Of a stretch of 10,186 nt of DNA, positions 1 through 6,473 are shown piece after piece. Source of the DNA: Myxococcales bacterium. GTDB lineage: Bacteria > Myxococcota_A > Bradymonadia > Bradymonadales > Bradymonadaceae. How positions within the stretch are numbered: position 1 is the first letter of the stretch; every line of letters starts with the position of its first letter. Under the pieces are notes generated by a model. That model was not told the DNA's origin and did no database searches. It saw only the letters and a list, made by a program, of their open reading frames with translations. The DNA lies in assembly GCA_007120615.1 (NCBI GenBank), contig SKNI01000568.1:1-10186 (forward strand), written 5' to 3'. A program made the translations under genes and the position numbers.

Positions 1-575
1 CCGTCCACTTCAACGGGAAGGGCGCTGAGCGTATAATGCCCTGGTGGGACTTCGGGAGTATCGCGGGATTCGCTCAGTAAAAACTCGGTGTTTCCGGGCC
101 CGAAGAGTTCGACTTTTCCCCGACTACCGGAGGGAAGCCCCTCGATCGAGATGGTGATGACTCCGGAGCCGATATCGGGAGAGGGATGACAGATCAGCAC
201 CGCGGAGATGGTGTGTTCGAATCCCCGCTGGTCGTCGAACATGGTGATTTGCTCCTCATAGGTCCCGGTTTCCACGGGGCAGTTGAATCGCGCTCGCAGC
301 GGTTCACTTTCTCCGGCGTCCAGCGTCATCTGGGGCGTCTCCACCTCCACGCGCTCCGAAGTGGTCTCGAAGCGAAAGGTATGCGTCTGAGTTCCGGGGT
401 TTGTCACGATGAGCGAGACGATGCTTGATTCTCCGGCGGTGCCGTCCACAGAAAGGTGAGCGGGGCGAAACTCCGGTTCCACGTCATCTACAGCCTCACC
501 ACAACTCAAGGTAGGGGTCACGATTGCCGCCAGTACTCCTGTGATCAGTAGCCGAAATACTATTTTGCCATTCAT
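1..575 (-). CDS. Probable lipoprotein with Ig-like/ASH-type and myxobacterial 'GLP-GPG' domains, C-terminus off the left edge
   Basis: Reading the minus strand from ATG at 575 gives an uninterrupted frame of at least 191 codons with no stop before the window edge. Residues 1-25 are a basic start (MNGK), a hydrophobic stretch (FRLLITGVLAAIV) and TPTLSC|GEAVDD, so Cys25 is a plausible lipidation site. The lipobox TLSC is atypical because Leu is at -2 rather than -3. Residues ~35-125 look like a beta-sandwich of the kind that caps 'NPGTQTHTF' repeats (ASH/MSP-like). From ~143 the pattern 'TISIEGLPSG...VELFGPG...VPPGHYTLSALPVEVDG' resembles a domain recurrent in myxobacterial extracytoplasmic proteins. 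Cys101 and Cys136 in the mature part could form a disulfide. A GGGG stretch lies 6 nt before the ATG as a weak ribosome site. It is divergent from the MoxR gene. I infer an outer-membrane or periplasmic lipoprotein; no specific function can be assigned. Confidence 0.8.
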   Translation of the reverse strand, partial: MNGKIVFRLLITGVLAAIVTPTLSCGEAVDDVEPEFRPAHLSVDGTAGESSIVSLIVTNPGTQTHTFRFETTSERVEVETPQMTLDAGESEPLRARFNCPVETGTYEEQITMFDDQRGFEHTISAVLICHPSPDIGSGVITISIEGLPSGSRGKVELFGPGNTEFLLSESRDTPEVPPGHYTLSALPVEVD

Positions 576-654
576 AGATGCCCCCGCAGTAATTTGTTTC
601 GGTTTGACGAATGTGGACAGAAGCTACGTTCATTTAGAAGAAGGGCAAGGAGGC

Positions 655-730
655 TGGAGCGCGGACGTCCCCGTCCGCATTGAACAAAAAGCGCTTTTTC
701 TTTTATGCGGACGGGGACGTCTGCGCTCCA
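655..730. repeat. 76-bp nested palindrome (26-bp arms) between two divergent genes
   Basis: Arms 655-680 and 705-730 are inverted copies matching at 25 of 26 positions, the one exception being a G-T pair. The 24-nt loop itself holds a perfect 14-bp palindrome, AAAAAGCGCTTTTT, at 686-699. Because the flanking genes point away from it, it cannot be an ordinary terminator of either. The arm core GCGGACGGGGAC with GCGCTCC is shared with the hairpin at 9558-9589, suggesting a dispersed palindromic (REP-like) family. That family assignment is inference. Confidence 0.85.
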
Positions 731-760
731 AGAATCGACTGGCCGACCGGATCTCTCCTA

Positions 761-788
761 TCGCTTTTGGAGCCGGTGCGCCTATACT
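761..788 (+). promoter_or_regulatory. Possible sigma-70-type promoter of the MoxR gene
   Basis: TATACT at 783-788 matches the -10 consensus at 5 of 6 positions. A weak -35 candidate, TCGCTT at 761-766, lies 16 bp upstream. Transcription would start near 795, about 40 nt before the ATG at 835. The palindrome at 655-730 lies upstream of this site and would not be in the mRNA. The weak -35 makes this tentative. Confidence 0.3.
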
Positions 789-834
789 TTCTGACGACCG
801 GCTGTGATGTGAAAGTTTGTACTCTGAGGCAATT

Positions 835-1812
835 ATGACCGTAGAACTCTCAAATGCCGACGCTGAAGACATCCTCTCTGCAGAGGAGGCTGCCGGGGAG
901 TTAGCCCGGCTCACCGAAAATGTGGAGAAGGTCTTTCTGGGAAAAGAGCAGGTCGTGCGCTGGACCATTGCCAGCGCTGTGGCCCAGGGGCATGTGCTCT
1001 TAGAAGACGTGCCCGGCGTCGGCAAAACCACCCTGGCGCTGGCGATGGCGTCGAGTCTGGGACTGGAGTTTCAGCGAATTCAATTCACCAGTGATCTCTT
1101 GCCCGGCGATATTCTGGGCGTCTCCACCTATTCGACGAAGAGCGGGGAGTTTACCTTTCGGCCGGGGCCCATCTTTTCGGGGCTGGTGCTGGCAGACGAG
1201 ATCAATCGGACCACGCCCCGGACGCAATCGGCGCTTCTGGAGGCCATGAGCGAAGGCAGCGTCAGCGTCGACGATGAAACCCGACCTCTCCCCGATCCTT
1301 TTCTGGTAATCGCAACCCAGAACCCCCTCGATCATCACGGGACTTACCCACTTCCCGAGAGTCAGCTCGACCGCTTTATGCTCCGTCTATCCATCGGTTA
1401 TCCGGGGACCGATGTGGAGCGGTCAATTCTGTTGAGCCGCAGGTTCAGCGAGCCCGTAAGCCACCTTCAGCCGGTGATGGACGCGACGCGTCTGAGAGTT
1501 CTGCAGCGCACGGCGGCCGAGGTTCGCCTCGATGAGAGCGTGGCCGATTATATCTTGAAGGTCGTGGAAGCCACCCGGGAGGACTCCAGGGTGCGCATCG
1601 GGATCAGCACCCGGGGCGCGCTGGCGGTGGTTCGAGCCGTTCGGGCCATCGCTCTTATGGAAGGTCGCAATTATGTGATCCCCGACGACGCCCGGGAGAT
1701 GTTCATTCCCTGTCTGTCCCATCGGCTCAGTCTGCAGTCGGGCCACCAGGATCGGGCGGCGGCGGAGGCGATCATTGAGACGATTGTGTCGGAGATCGAA
1801 ATACCGGTGTAG
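835..1812 (+). CDS. MoxR-family AAA+ ATPase
   Basis: This 325-aa protein has the full MoxR AAA+ layout. Walker A is GVGKTT with Lys64, Walker B is LVLADE (117-122), sensor 1 is TQNP (161-164), the arginine-finger region is PESQLDRF (174-181), and sensor 2 is the lid motif ISTRGAL (257-263). MoxR ATPases are cytoplasmic chaperone-like enzymes that use ATP to remodel or assemble partner proteins, often vWA or DUF58 proteins. The DUF58 gene at 4292-5527 is the obvious partner. The frame is open to a TTG at 817, but the ATG at 835 has TGAGG five nt upstream (825-829) and fits the family length, so I chose it. The gene is convergent with the DUF58/transglutaminase operon, an unusual order. All catalytic motifs are intact. 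The specific substrate is unknown. Confidence 0.95.
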   Translation: MTVELSNADAEDILSAEEAAGELARLTENVEKVFLGKEQVVRWTIASAVAQGHVLLEDVPGVGKTTLALAMASSLGLEFQRIQFTSDLLPGDILGVSTYSTKSGEFTFRPGPIFSGLVLADEINRTTPRTQSALLEAMSEGSVSVDDETRPLPDPFLVIATQNPLDHHGTYPLPESQLDRFMLRLSIGYPGTDVERSILLSRRFSEPVSHLQPVMDATRLRVLQRTAAEVRLDESVADYILKVVEATREDSRVRIGISTRGALAVVRAVRAIALMEGRNYVIPDDAREMFIPCLSHRLSLQSGHQDRAAAEAIIETIVSEIEIPV

Positions 1813-1916
1813 CGAGGGAGAGAGGGGTGGGGAGAGAGAAAGAGAAAGGCAAGGGAAATCGCAGAGAGGCAGAGGGGCGCAGAGACGCAGAGGAAGGGCA
1901 AGGAAAGGGCGGGTCT
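1813..1916. repeat. Purine-rich tract with CGCAGAG-type repeat in the convergent spacer
   Basis: About 100 nt after the MoxR stop codon are nearly all purine on the plus strand, with only scattered C and T. Within it, 1860-1893 consists of CGCAGAG/GCAGAG units (CGCAGAGAGGCAGAGGGGCG, then CAGAGACGCAGAGG). I have seen similar CGCAGAG strings as dispersed intergenic repeats in unrelated bacteria, but I cannot check copy number here. It fills most of the 158-bp gap between the two converging stop codons. No canonical hairpin plus U-tract terminator is visible there. A long homopurine strand could form triplex or R-loop structures and slow converging polymerases, which is inference. Confidence 0.65.
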
Positions 1917-1970
1917 GGGTTGGTTGCGAGTTCGCAGGTGATTCGAGGCGTTAAGGGCGGTGGGTATTTC

Positions 1971-4295
1971 TTAGGTCTTTAGGCGCTTGATGGCGGTGGT
2001 GATGGCGCGGGTGTGGGTGCGGAGTTCTTCGGTTTGCCGGGGGCCCAGGGTTCGGCCTCCGAAGCGGATGTCGAGGTAGAGGCGGGTGAAGCGTTGGAGG
2101 TCTTCGGTGGAGTCGCTCGGGAGTCGGGCGCCGAGGCGGGTGAGGAAATGGGCGGCGCCTTCGTCGGGGCGTCGGGTGATGCCGGCGCGGTGGGCCTGTC
2201 GTTCGATGGTCGCAAAATGGCGAGTCGCCTCGCGGAGCTGTGAGGGCTCTGCCTGGCGGCGAACGAGGACGGGGATCAGCCCCGCCAGAAATACCGAGGA
2301 GGCTCCGGTGGTGGTCCAGATTCCGGTCCAGCCCTGAAACCAGCCCGTCCAGACGCCGCCGATGGTCATCAGGGCCAGAAGTCCCAGCCCGTAGCGGATC
2401 TTCTCGGGGTGGCGGTGGGTCTGGGCTCGAAAGAGGGTGAAGGCCAAAAGGGTGAGCCAACCCGTCCAGAAGATGAATAAACGAAGGGGCAGGCCTTCCT
2501 GCTCGGAGGAGTCGTCCTGACGAGTGTCGGGGCCGTCGGAGACGCCGCTTGGTGAGAGGATTCGTCCGGCTTCGCGAAGCATGGAGACCTGGGCCTGGAG
2601 ATCGTATTCCAGGACCCATTTGAGCCAGGCCTGGCGCATGGCGTCGTTGGTGTCGGCGATAAATTGAAGAACCCCCGATCGTTCCAGAAATGTGCTCTCA
2701 ATCGGTGGAGTCGGCTCATAGGGGATCCAGCCAAGTTCGGGGACGAAGAGCTCGATCCAGGCGTGGGCGTCGCCCTGGCGCACCGTGAGGTAGTCGCCGA
2801 CGTCGTTCCAGGTTCCGCCGAGAAATCCGTTGACCACCCGCGTCGGGACGCCCACGGTGCGGAGCATCACGGCGGCAGAACTGGCGAAATACTCGCAGTG
2901 GCCCCGCTGGGTCTCAAATAAGAAGCTGGCCAGGGGGTCATCTCCGACGACCGGTGGCAGGTCGAGGGTATAGTCGAATTCGCGAAAGAAATGCGATCCG
3001 ATGGCCTCGGCCTTCTCAAAGTTGGACTCGGCGTCAGCGGTGAGTTCCTCGGCCAACCGAGTGATTCGCGGGTCCACGTCGGCGAGCTGGAGGTAGCGTT
3101 GGGCGTCCTCTTCGCTGAGTTGGCGGCCGCTCTGGCGTCGGAGTACGTCTCCCGAAGGGGGCTCGTAGACCTCCAGGCGATAGGTCATGCCCTGCTCGGC
3201 GCGCATGGTGTGGCGAAGATCTCCGTAGGCGTCGGTGGTCAGCGATGGGGTGCGGCCCGGGATCAATCGATTGACGTCGTTGTCCAGTCCCAGGCGCACC
3301 GATGCCGACGGCCACAGCGAGGGAAGCACGTTGGTGCCCAGGGGCTCCAGGTAGATCTGGATGCGGTGTTGGGGCTCTCGGTCGAGGTGCTCTCGAAGCC
3401 CGGGAGTGTAGAGAAAGTCGAGGTCATAGACACGATCGCGAGAGTGCCGAGCGTTGCGTTCGCTGTCGCGCTGGCTTCGACTCCAGCCGCCACCTTCATA
3501 ATGATCGAAGGTCATCGTGCGCCATCGAAAGGTCGTATAATTGGAGGGCTGTCCATCTTCAAATTCGGCCCGAAGAACCACCGACGGGTTGTCTCGGACC
3601 GAGCCGTGATCGCCGACCTCAATATTCTCGGAGAATCCGGCAAGGGAGAGGCTCTCCCGAGATTGATCGACGAAGAGTCCAAGGCCCACCCGGGGGAAGG
3701 CAAAGAAGATCAGCACCGACGAGATGAAGATGATCGCGCTGATGCCGGCCAGAATCGAGACATAGTAGCGGTCAAAGGGAGAGGTGCGAGGAGCGCGCAA
3801 CTGCAGGTGTCGGCCGGCCTCGGTCTTTAAGTGAAAGAGGGCCAGGCCAAAGGTGCCGCTCAAGACGTAGAGCCCGAAGAATATCCCGTAGGAGAAGTCC
3901 TCGTTGAAGGTGCTGGCGGCGGCCAGGGTCAAAAAGGTGAGGGCGTAAATTTGGAGCTCATCGCGGCCGCCCTGACGGCTGAATAATTTGATCAGTGTCA
4001 GAATCAATACAAAACGCACGCCGATCACCAGTGGGTCGGCAAAGGAAGAGGTGAAATATTCGAAGACCGAACCCGCCAGAACCACCATAATCAGCGCGTT
4101 CCACCACTTATTTTGATCCGGCGTCGCCAGTCGGGCTCGTTGAAAGAGATGGGCGCCCACCATGGCGATGGGAAATCCAAGCGTCAGCCAGAAGGCCAGA
4201 GCGCCGCCGGTGACCACCGAGCCGTAGGCCAGAAGCACGACGATGGTCAAAAATAAATTGTGAAGGCCGGTGAGTTGGCGGACGTATGGGATCAC
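1971..4295 (-). CDS. DUF3488/transglutaminase-like/DUF4129 membrane protein (TgpA-type)
   Basis: The 774-aa protein starts with about seven membrane segments (residues ~13-200, DUF3488 region). A large periplasmic part follows, holding a transglutaminase core, then hydrophobic segments at ~604-622 and ~634-678 and a cytoplasmic DUF4129-like tail (TRRPDEGAAHFLTRLGARLP, from 707). Catalytic Cys467 lies in GHCEYFASSA and His511 in DAHAWIELF. The third triad position is Glu527 (YEPTPP), where most relatives have Asp (DPTP). TgpA-type proteins are inner-membrane papain-fold enzymes that act in the periplasm; substrates are mostly unknown. The start is GTG at 4295, which overlaps the DUF58 stop by four bases (GTGA), with GGAG about 7 nt upstream, so translation is probably coupled. 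The stop lies 158 bp from the MoxR stop. Family assignment is firm; biochemical activity is inferred. Confidence 0.95.
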   Translation of the reverse strand: MIPYVRQLTGLHNLFLTIVVLLAYGSVVTGGALAFWLTLGFPIAMVGAHLFQRARLATPDQNKWWNALIMVVLAGSVFEYFTSSFADPLVIGVRFVLILTLIKLFSRQGGRDELQIYALTFLTLAAASTFNEDFSYGIFFGLYVLSGTFGLALFHLKTEAGRHLQLRAPRTSPFDRYYVSILAGISAIIFISSVLIFFAFPRVGLGLFVDQSRESLSLAGFSENIEVGDHGSVRDNPSVVLRAEFEDGQPSNYTTFRWRTMTFDHYEGGGWSRSQRDSERNARHSRDRVYDLDFLYTPGLREHLDREPQHRIQIYLEPLGTNVLPSLWPSASVRLGLDNDVNRLIPGRTPSLTTDAYGDLRHTMRAEQGMTYRLEVYEPPSGDVLRRQSGRQLSEEDAQRYLQLADVDPRITRLAEELTADAESNFEKAEAIGSHFFREFDYTLDLPPVVGDDPLASFLFETQRGHCEYFASSAAVMLRTVGVPTRVVNGFLGGTWNDVGDYLTVRQGDAHAWIELFVPELGWIPYEPTPPIESTFLERSGVLQFIADTNDAMRQAWLKWVLEYDLQAQVSMLREAGRILSPSGVSDGPDTRQDDSSEQEGLPLRLFIFWTGWLTLLAFTLFRAQTHRHPEKIRYGLGLLALMTIGGVWTGWFQGWTGIWTTTGASSVFLAGLIPVLVRRQAEPSQLREATRHFATIERQAHRAGITRRPDEGAAHFLTRLGARLPSDSTEDLQRFTRLYLDIRFGGRTLGPRQTEELRTHTRAITTAIKRLKT

Positions 4296-5527
4296 GGTGC
4301 ATCTCCGAGGTCGGGTTCGGCCAACTCGTCGAGATAAAGCCGCAAGGTGTCTTCTCCGGCCGAACCACCACTCATTGCTCCGCTGAGCCCGCGAAAGCCT
4401 ACGTAGACTCGCGATGGGGAGAGCTCCTGGTCGTCTTCCCCGGCCGGGGGAGCGGAGGTGTAGGGCTCTAAGTCGATGACGGCCAGGTGGCGCAATAGGG
4501 GCTCGATATCGGCGTTAGCGGCGTCCACCTGGCCGTCGCAGGTCAGAAGTTGCATCTGATAACCGCGACTTTGAAGGGATTGGAGCAGGCCGCAGAGATG
4601 TCGGATTCCCCGCTCAAATCGAGCCTCCACCGAGGCCGGAGGGTCTTTGGATGGGGCTCGGTTGTCGAAGATGACGGCCAGCGCCCGGCGCTCTCGGGCT
4701 TCGGTCTCCCGGACGACGGGTTCGCCGCGACGGGCAGTGCTCTTCCAGTGAATGGACCGTCGATCCTCCCCCGCACGGTAATCCCGCAATCCAAAAAAGT
4801 CCTCGCCGCGGCCCCGCTGGTTTCTGGCGGTTTCACCGTGGCGAGCGTCCAGTTTTCCGAGCCACTCCCGGGCGGGCAATGCCTGCGGGAGGACGACGAT
4901 CTCGGCGGGAAGGTCGAATTGCCTCGACTTCTCAAAGAGGCCGAAGGGAAAGCGGGTGCTGACCTGGAGGCCGGGCAGGGCATACCGGCCGCGAGCGGGA
5001 AGCTCATAATGAGCCGCAAGGTCGGACTCTTCGTCGGCGGGGGCTCGCAGGCAATAGGCGGCCGCCAGGGGTCGGGCTTCGTCGTCGGTCTGCTGGCGCC
5101 AGAACTTCCACCAGGGAATGGGCACAGCCCCGATGGTCTGACCCTTTAGCGGTCCGGAGAGCGCGCGGGGGTTTCGCTCGGAGGCTTCCACGCTCAACGA
5201 TGGCCACCACCCGAGGTTGGAGATCCGAAGGGTGCCCGGCGTGGGCTGCGACGCTTCGATCCGCCTGGGAAGTCGCCGGCGAAGGCGAAGATGTCGAATC
5301 ACCCCCTCGCTTAAGACCCCGCTGGCCAGGATCAACGAGAGCATCATCCCGAACAACAAAAAGAGGAGGTTGTTGCCAGTGTTGATCGCGCCAAAGCCCA
5401 CCGCCAGGGTGATGAGCAGGAAGAATTTTCCAGGCCGAGTCAACGAGAGCTGTCGCGGGGCCTTAAAATGCCTGCGCAGGCGCTCCCAAAAGCTCTGGTC
5501 AGCAGTGGTTGTGGGGATGGACGTCAT
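4292..5527 (-). CDS. DUF58-domain membrane protein, first gene of the transglutaminase operon
   Basis: The 411-aa protein has a basic N-terminus, two adjacent membrane helices (~34-51 and ~53-72, around the conserved INTGNNLLFLLFGMMLSL), a beta-rich region, and the DUF58 signature at 241-266 (GEDFFGLRDYRAGEDRRSIH, then WKSTAR). DUF58 proteins resemble von Willebrand A folds and pair with MoxR ATPases and transglutaminase-like membrane proteins. Residues 285-293 (VIFDNRAPS) occupy the place of a MIDAS motif but lack a clean DxSxS, as in this short DUF58 subgroup, so metal binding is doubtful. I chose ATG at 5527 because GAGG lies five nt upstream. The frame is open to GTG at 5554, but that codon has no ribosome site and sits at the expected transcription start. 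Translationally coupled to the next gene. Confidence 0.93.
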   Translation of the reverse strand: MTSIPTTTADQSFWERLRRHFKAPRQLSLTRPGKFFLLITLAVGFGAINTGNNLLFLLFGMMLSLILASGVLSEGVIRHLRLRRRLPRRIEASQPTPGTLRISNLGWWPSLSVEASERNPRALSGPLKGQTIGAVPIPWWKFWRQQTDDEARPLAAAYCLRAPADEESDLAAHYELPARGRYALPGLQVSTRFPFGLFEKSRQFDLPAEIVVLPQALPAREWLGKLDARHGETARNQRGRGEDFFGLRDYRAGEDRRSIHWKSTARRGEPVVRETEARERRALAVIFDNRAPSKDPPASVEARFERGIRHLCGLLQSLQSRGYQMQLLTCDGQVDAANADIEPLLRHLAVIDLEPYTSAPPAGEDDQELSPSRVYVGFRGLSGAMSGGSAGEDTLRLYLDELAEPDLGDAP

Positions 5528-5557
5528 CGATACCTCGGCAGGGAACGTCGACACGAG

Positions 5558-5586
5558 TTATTATTTGTGAACCGAGGTGGTCGAAA
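5558..5586 (-). promoter_or_regulatory. Possible promoter of the DUF58/transglutaminase operon
   Basis: On the minus strand, TTTCGA (5586-5581) and TAATAA (5563-5558) are spaced by 17 bp. The -10 element is good and the -35 is weak. Predicted transcription starts near 5550, leaving a leader of about 23 nt before the ATG at 5527. This supports that start over the upstream GTG at 5554. Confidence 0.35.
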
Positions 5587-5707
5587 TTGCAACTCGACTG
5601 TGTGGCGGGCCTCTTCTGAGCTGCGGTCCGGGCTCCTCCGACCTCGCTCGCGCCCACTCGATCCGGAACAGTAATTGGCGAATATTTTCAGCAGGTTCGG
5701 CCCTCGT

Positions 5708-5782
5708 GCTATCCTCTGGCTTGGCAAGCGAGCCGAAGCAGACGGGACCCGCGATCAGCTGGTCGATAAATATTGTCGATGA
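5708..5782 (+). pseudogene. 3'-terminal fragment of the cupin gene (remnant)
   Basis: Read in the cupin frame, this segment encodes ILWLGKRAEADG, then TRDQLVDKYCR and TGA at 5780-5782. That is the last 23 residues of the intact cupin at 8230-8778 with one substitution (Gln for Arg). Upstream of 5708 the likeness fades (FSRFGPRA against KVLEPL), so the rest of the gene is missing or diverged. There is no start codon or ribosome site. Identity continues past the stop codon into noncoding DNA, showing a DNA duplication rather than convergent protein similarity. Confidence 0.85.
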
Positions 5783-5794
5783 TCAGCGAACCGA
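5711..5794 (+). repeat. 84-bp direct repeat, upstream copy (matches 8707-8790)
   Basis: Bases 5711-5794 match 8707-8790 at 83 of 84 positions; the only difference is A5757 against G8753. The copies are in the same orientation and 2,996 bp apart. Between them lie the lipoprotein gene, the secreted repeat protein and most of the cupin gene. Recombination between the copies would remove all three and leave one cupin tail. Confidence 0.95.
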
Positions 5795-5975
5795 TGACTC
5801 TCTAAGAGGCACCGCGATAGCCGGCTACTCTTCGACGTCGTCGGCCAAGAGGGCTGTGGCGAGTTGTCGGGCAGTCCCCGTTGAGGTCTCCCCAGTCGAG
5901 CTCTGACGGCTTTTGTGGATCGTATCGAGGAGCTTTAAGAAGCCCAGACCACGTCAATCAGTCAGAGGAAGCTCC

Positions 5976-6004
5976 GTGAACTGAAGCCTGTAACATGATA
6001 TAAC
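5976..6004 (+). promoter_or_regulatory. Possible promoter of the lipoprotein/secreted repeat protein pair
   Basis: TATAAC at 5999-6004 matches the -10 consensus at 5 of 6 positions. GTGAAC at 5976-5981 lies 17 bp upstream as a weak -35. Transcription would begin near 6011, about 35 nt before the ATG at 6046. Only the -10 element is strong. Confidence 0.35.
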
Positions 6005-6045
6005 GCAACCCATATCAATGGCAGTGGACTTCGAAAGGGTTGGAG

Positions 6046-6402
6046 ATGAAAAATTCGTACGCGCGGCGTGCCGCGACAATCAAATTCTCGCTTCTGCTAA
6101 TTTGCACAGTGCTCCTCGTCGGCTGCGATGGGCTCTTCGCCGATCTAGGAGACCTGGATTATTACGCAGAGGCTGACGTGGGAGAGCCCGACGCTGGTGA
6201 GCCCGACACCGGTGAGCCCGACGCTGGTGAGCCCGTTACGGGTGAACTTCAACTGACCGGCGGGGTGGCACCAGGTGGTGGCATCCAGATGAGTAATGAC
6301 TACACATTGAAGGGTGGCGTGGTCTCGCCAACGAAAAGCACGACGTTGCAGAGCGCGGACTACACACTTACGGGAACACCGACCATGACAGGGGGAGAGT
6401 AA
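6046..6402 (+). CDS. Small surface lipoprotein with GEPDA pentapeptide repeats
   Basis: The 118-aa product begins MKNSYARRAA, then a hydrophobic stretch ending in LLVGC, a textbook lipobox with Cys24 as the lipidated residue. The mature part is acidic, with four 15-bp repeats at 6181-6240 encoding GEPDA, GEPDT, GEPDA, GEPVT, probably an extended linker. The C-terminal ~50 residues carry two related motifs, 'SNDYTLKGGV' and 'SADYTLTGT', in a Gly/Thr-rich setting like the 'YxLxGG' segments of deltaproteobacterial surface proteins. I chose ATG at 6046 because AAGGG (6035-6039) is correctly spaced, whereas the in-frame TTG at 6040 overlaps that site. The next gene's candidate starts lie 2 and 71 nt downstream, so the two are probably cotranscribed. 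A role as anchor or partner of that secreted protein is inference. Confidence 0.85.
   Translation: MKNSYARRAATIKFSLLLICTVLLVGCDGLFADLGDLDYYAEADVGEPDAGEPDTGEPDAGEPVTGELQLTGGVAPGGGIQMSNDYTLKGGVVSPTKSTTLQSADYTLTGTPTMTGGE
6181..6240 (+). repeat. Four 15-bp tandem repeats encoding GEP(D/V)(A/T)
   Basis: Units 6181-6195, 6196-6210, 6211-6225 and 6226-6240 each begin GG(A/T)GAGCCCG. Units 2 and 3 differ at only a couple of bases. The repeat is in frame, so copy-number change would lengthen or shorten the lipoprotein linker without a frameshift. Confidence 0.9.
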
Positions 6403-6430
6403 CCATGAATCGTTCTGAAAATAATAGCCA

Positions 6431-6466
6431 ATTCGCCAATTGTTTCGCCAATTGTTTCGCCCAAGG
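6431..6466 (+). repeat. Three 12-bp tandem units (TTTCGCCAATTG) upstream of or within the signal peptide region
   Basis: Units are 6431-6442 (first base A), 6443-6454 (exact) and 6455-6466 (last half diverged to CCAAGG). They lie between two candidate start codons of the following gene (6405 and 6474). If translated, each encodes Phe-Ala-Asn-Cys, an odd composition for a signal peptide n-region. The AAGG of the last unit is the ribosome site for the 6474 start. Confidence 0.85.
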
Positions 6467-6473
6467 TAATGCC

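Larger units (their letters stand above)
5528..6045. other. Gene-free divergent intergenic region with recycled fragments
   Basis: This 518-bp stretch between the DUF58 gene and the lipoprotein gene holds no convincing gene. A 109-codon open frame (5577-5906, plus) crosses the cupin-tail duplicate in a different frame from the cupin, so it is probably not real. The region contains the minus-strand promoter candidate at 5558-5586 and a 15-nt block (5635-5649) that recurs inverted at 8939-8953. It also holds a 19-nt block (5673-5691) related, inverted, to 6415-6441, the cupin 3' duplicate at 5711-5794, and the promoter candidate at 5976-6004. From 5795 to about 5970 I see nothing specific. Confidence 0.6.

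Noticed and set aside
655..730. Palindrome as a rho-independent terminator
   Set aside because: The flanking genes are divergent, so neither transcript would end there; it also lies upstream of the likely MoxR promoter.
2991..3830. 279-codon plus-strand open frame inside the transglutaminase gene
   Set aside because: It is fully antisense to a gene with clear family motifs in the other strand; its product has no recognisable domain and no ribosome site was found. High GC creates such shadow frames.
5552..5554. GTG at 5554 as the DUF58 start
   Set aside because: It has no ribosome site and coincides with the predicted transcription start; ATG at 5527 has GAGG at ideal spacing.
5577..5906. 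109-codon plus-strand open frame between the DUF58 and lipoprotein genes
   Set aside because: It crosses the cupin-tail duplicate in a frame other than the cupin frame, so it cannot be the ancestral coding frame there; no domain and no good ribosome site.
5827..5955. Minus-strand frame ending in ATALLADDVEE that looks like the tail of a gene
   Set aside because: Only about 38 codons are open, with no start codon and an in-frame stop just upstream; I could not tie it to any gene here.
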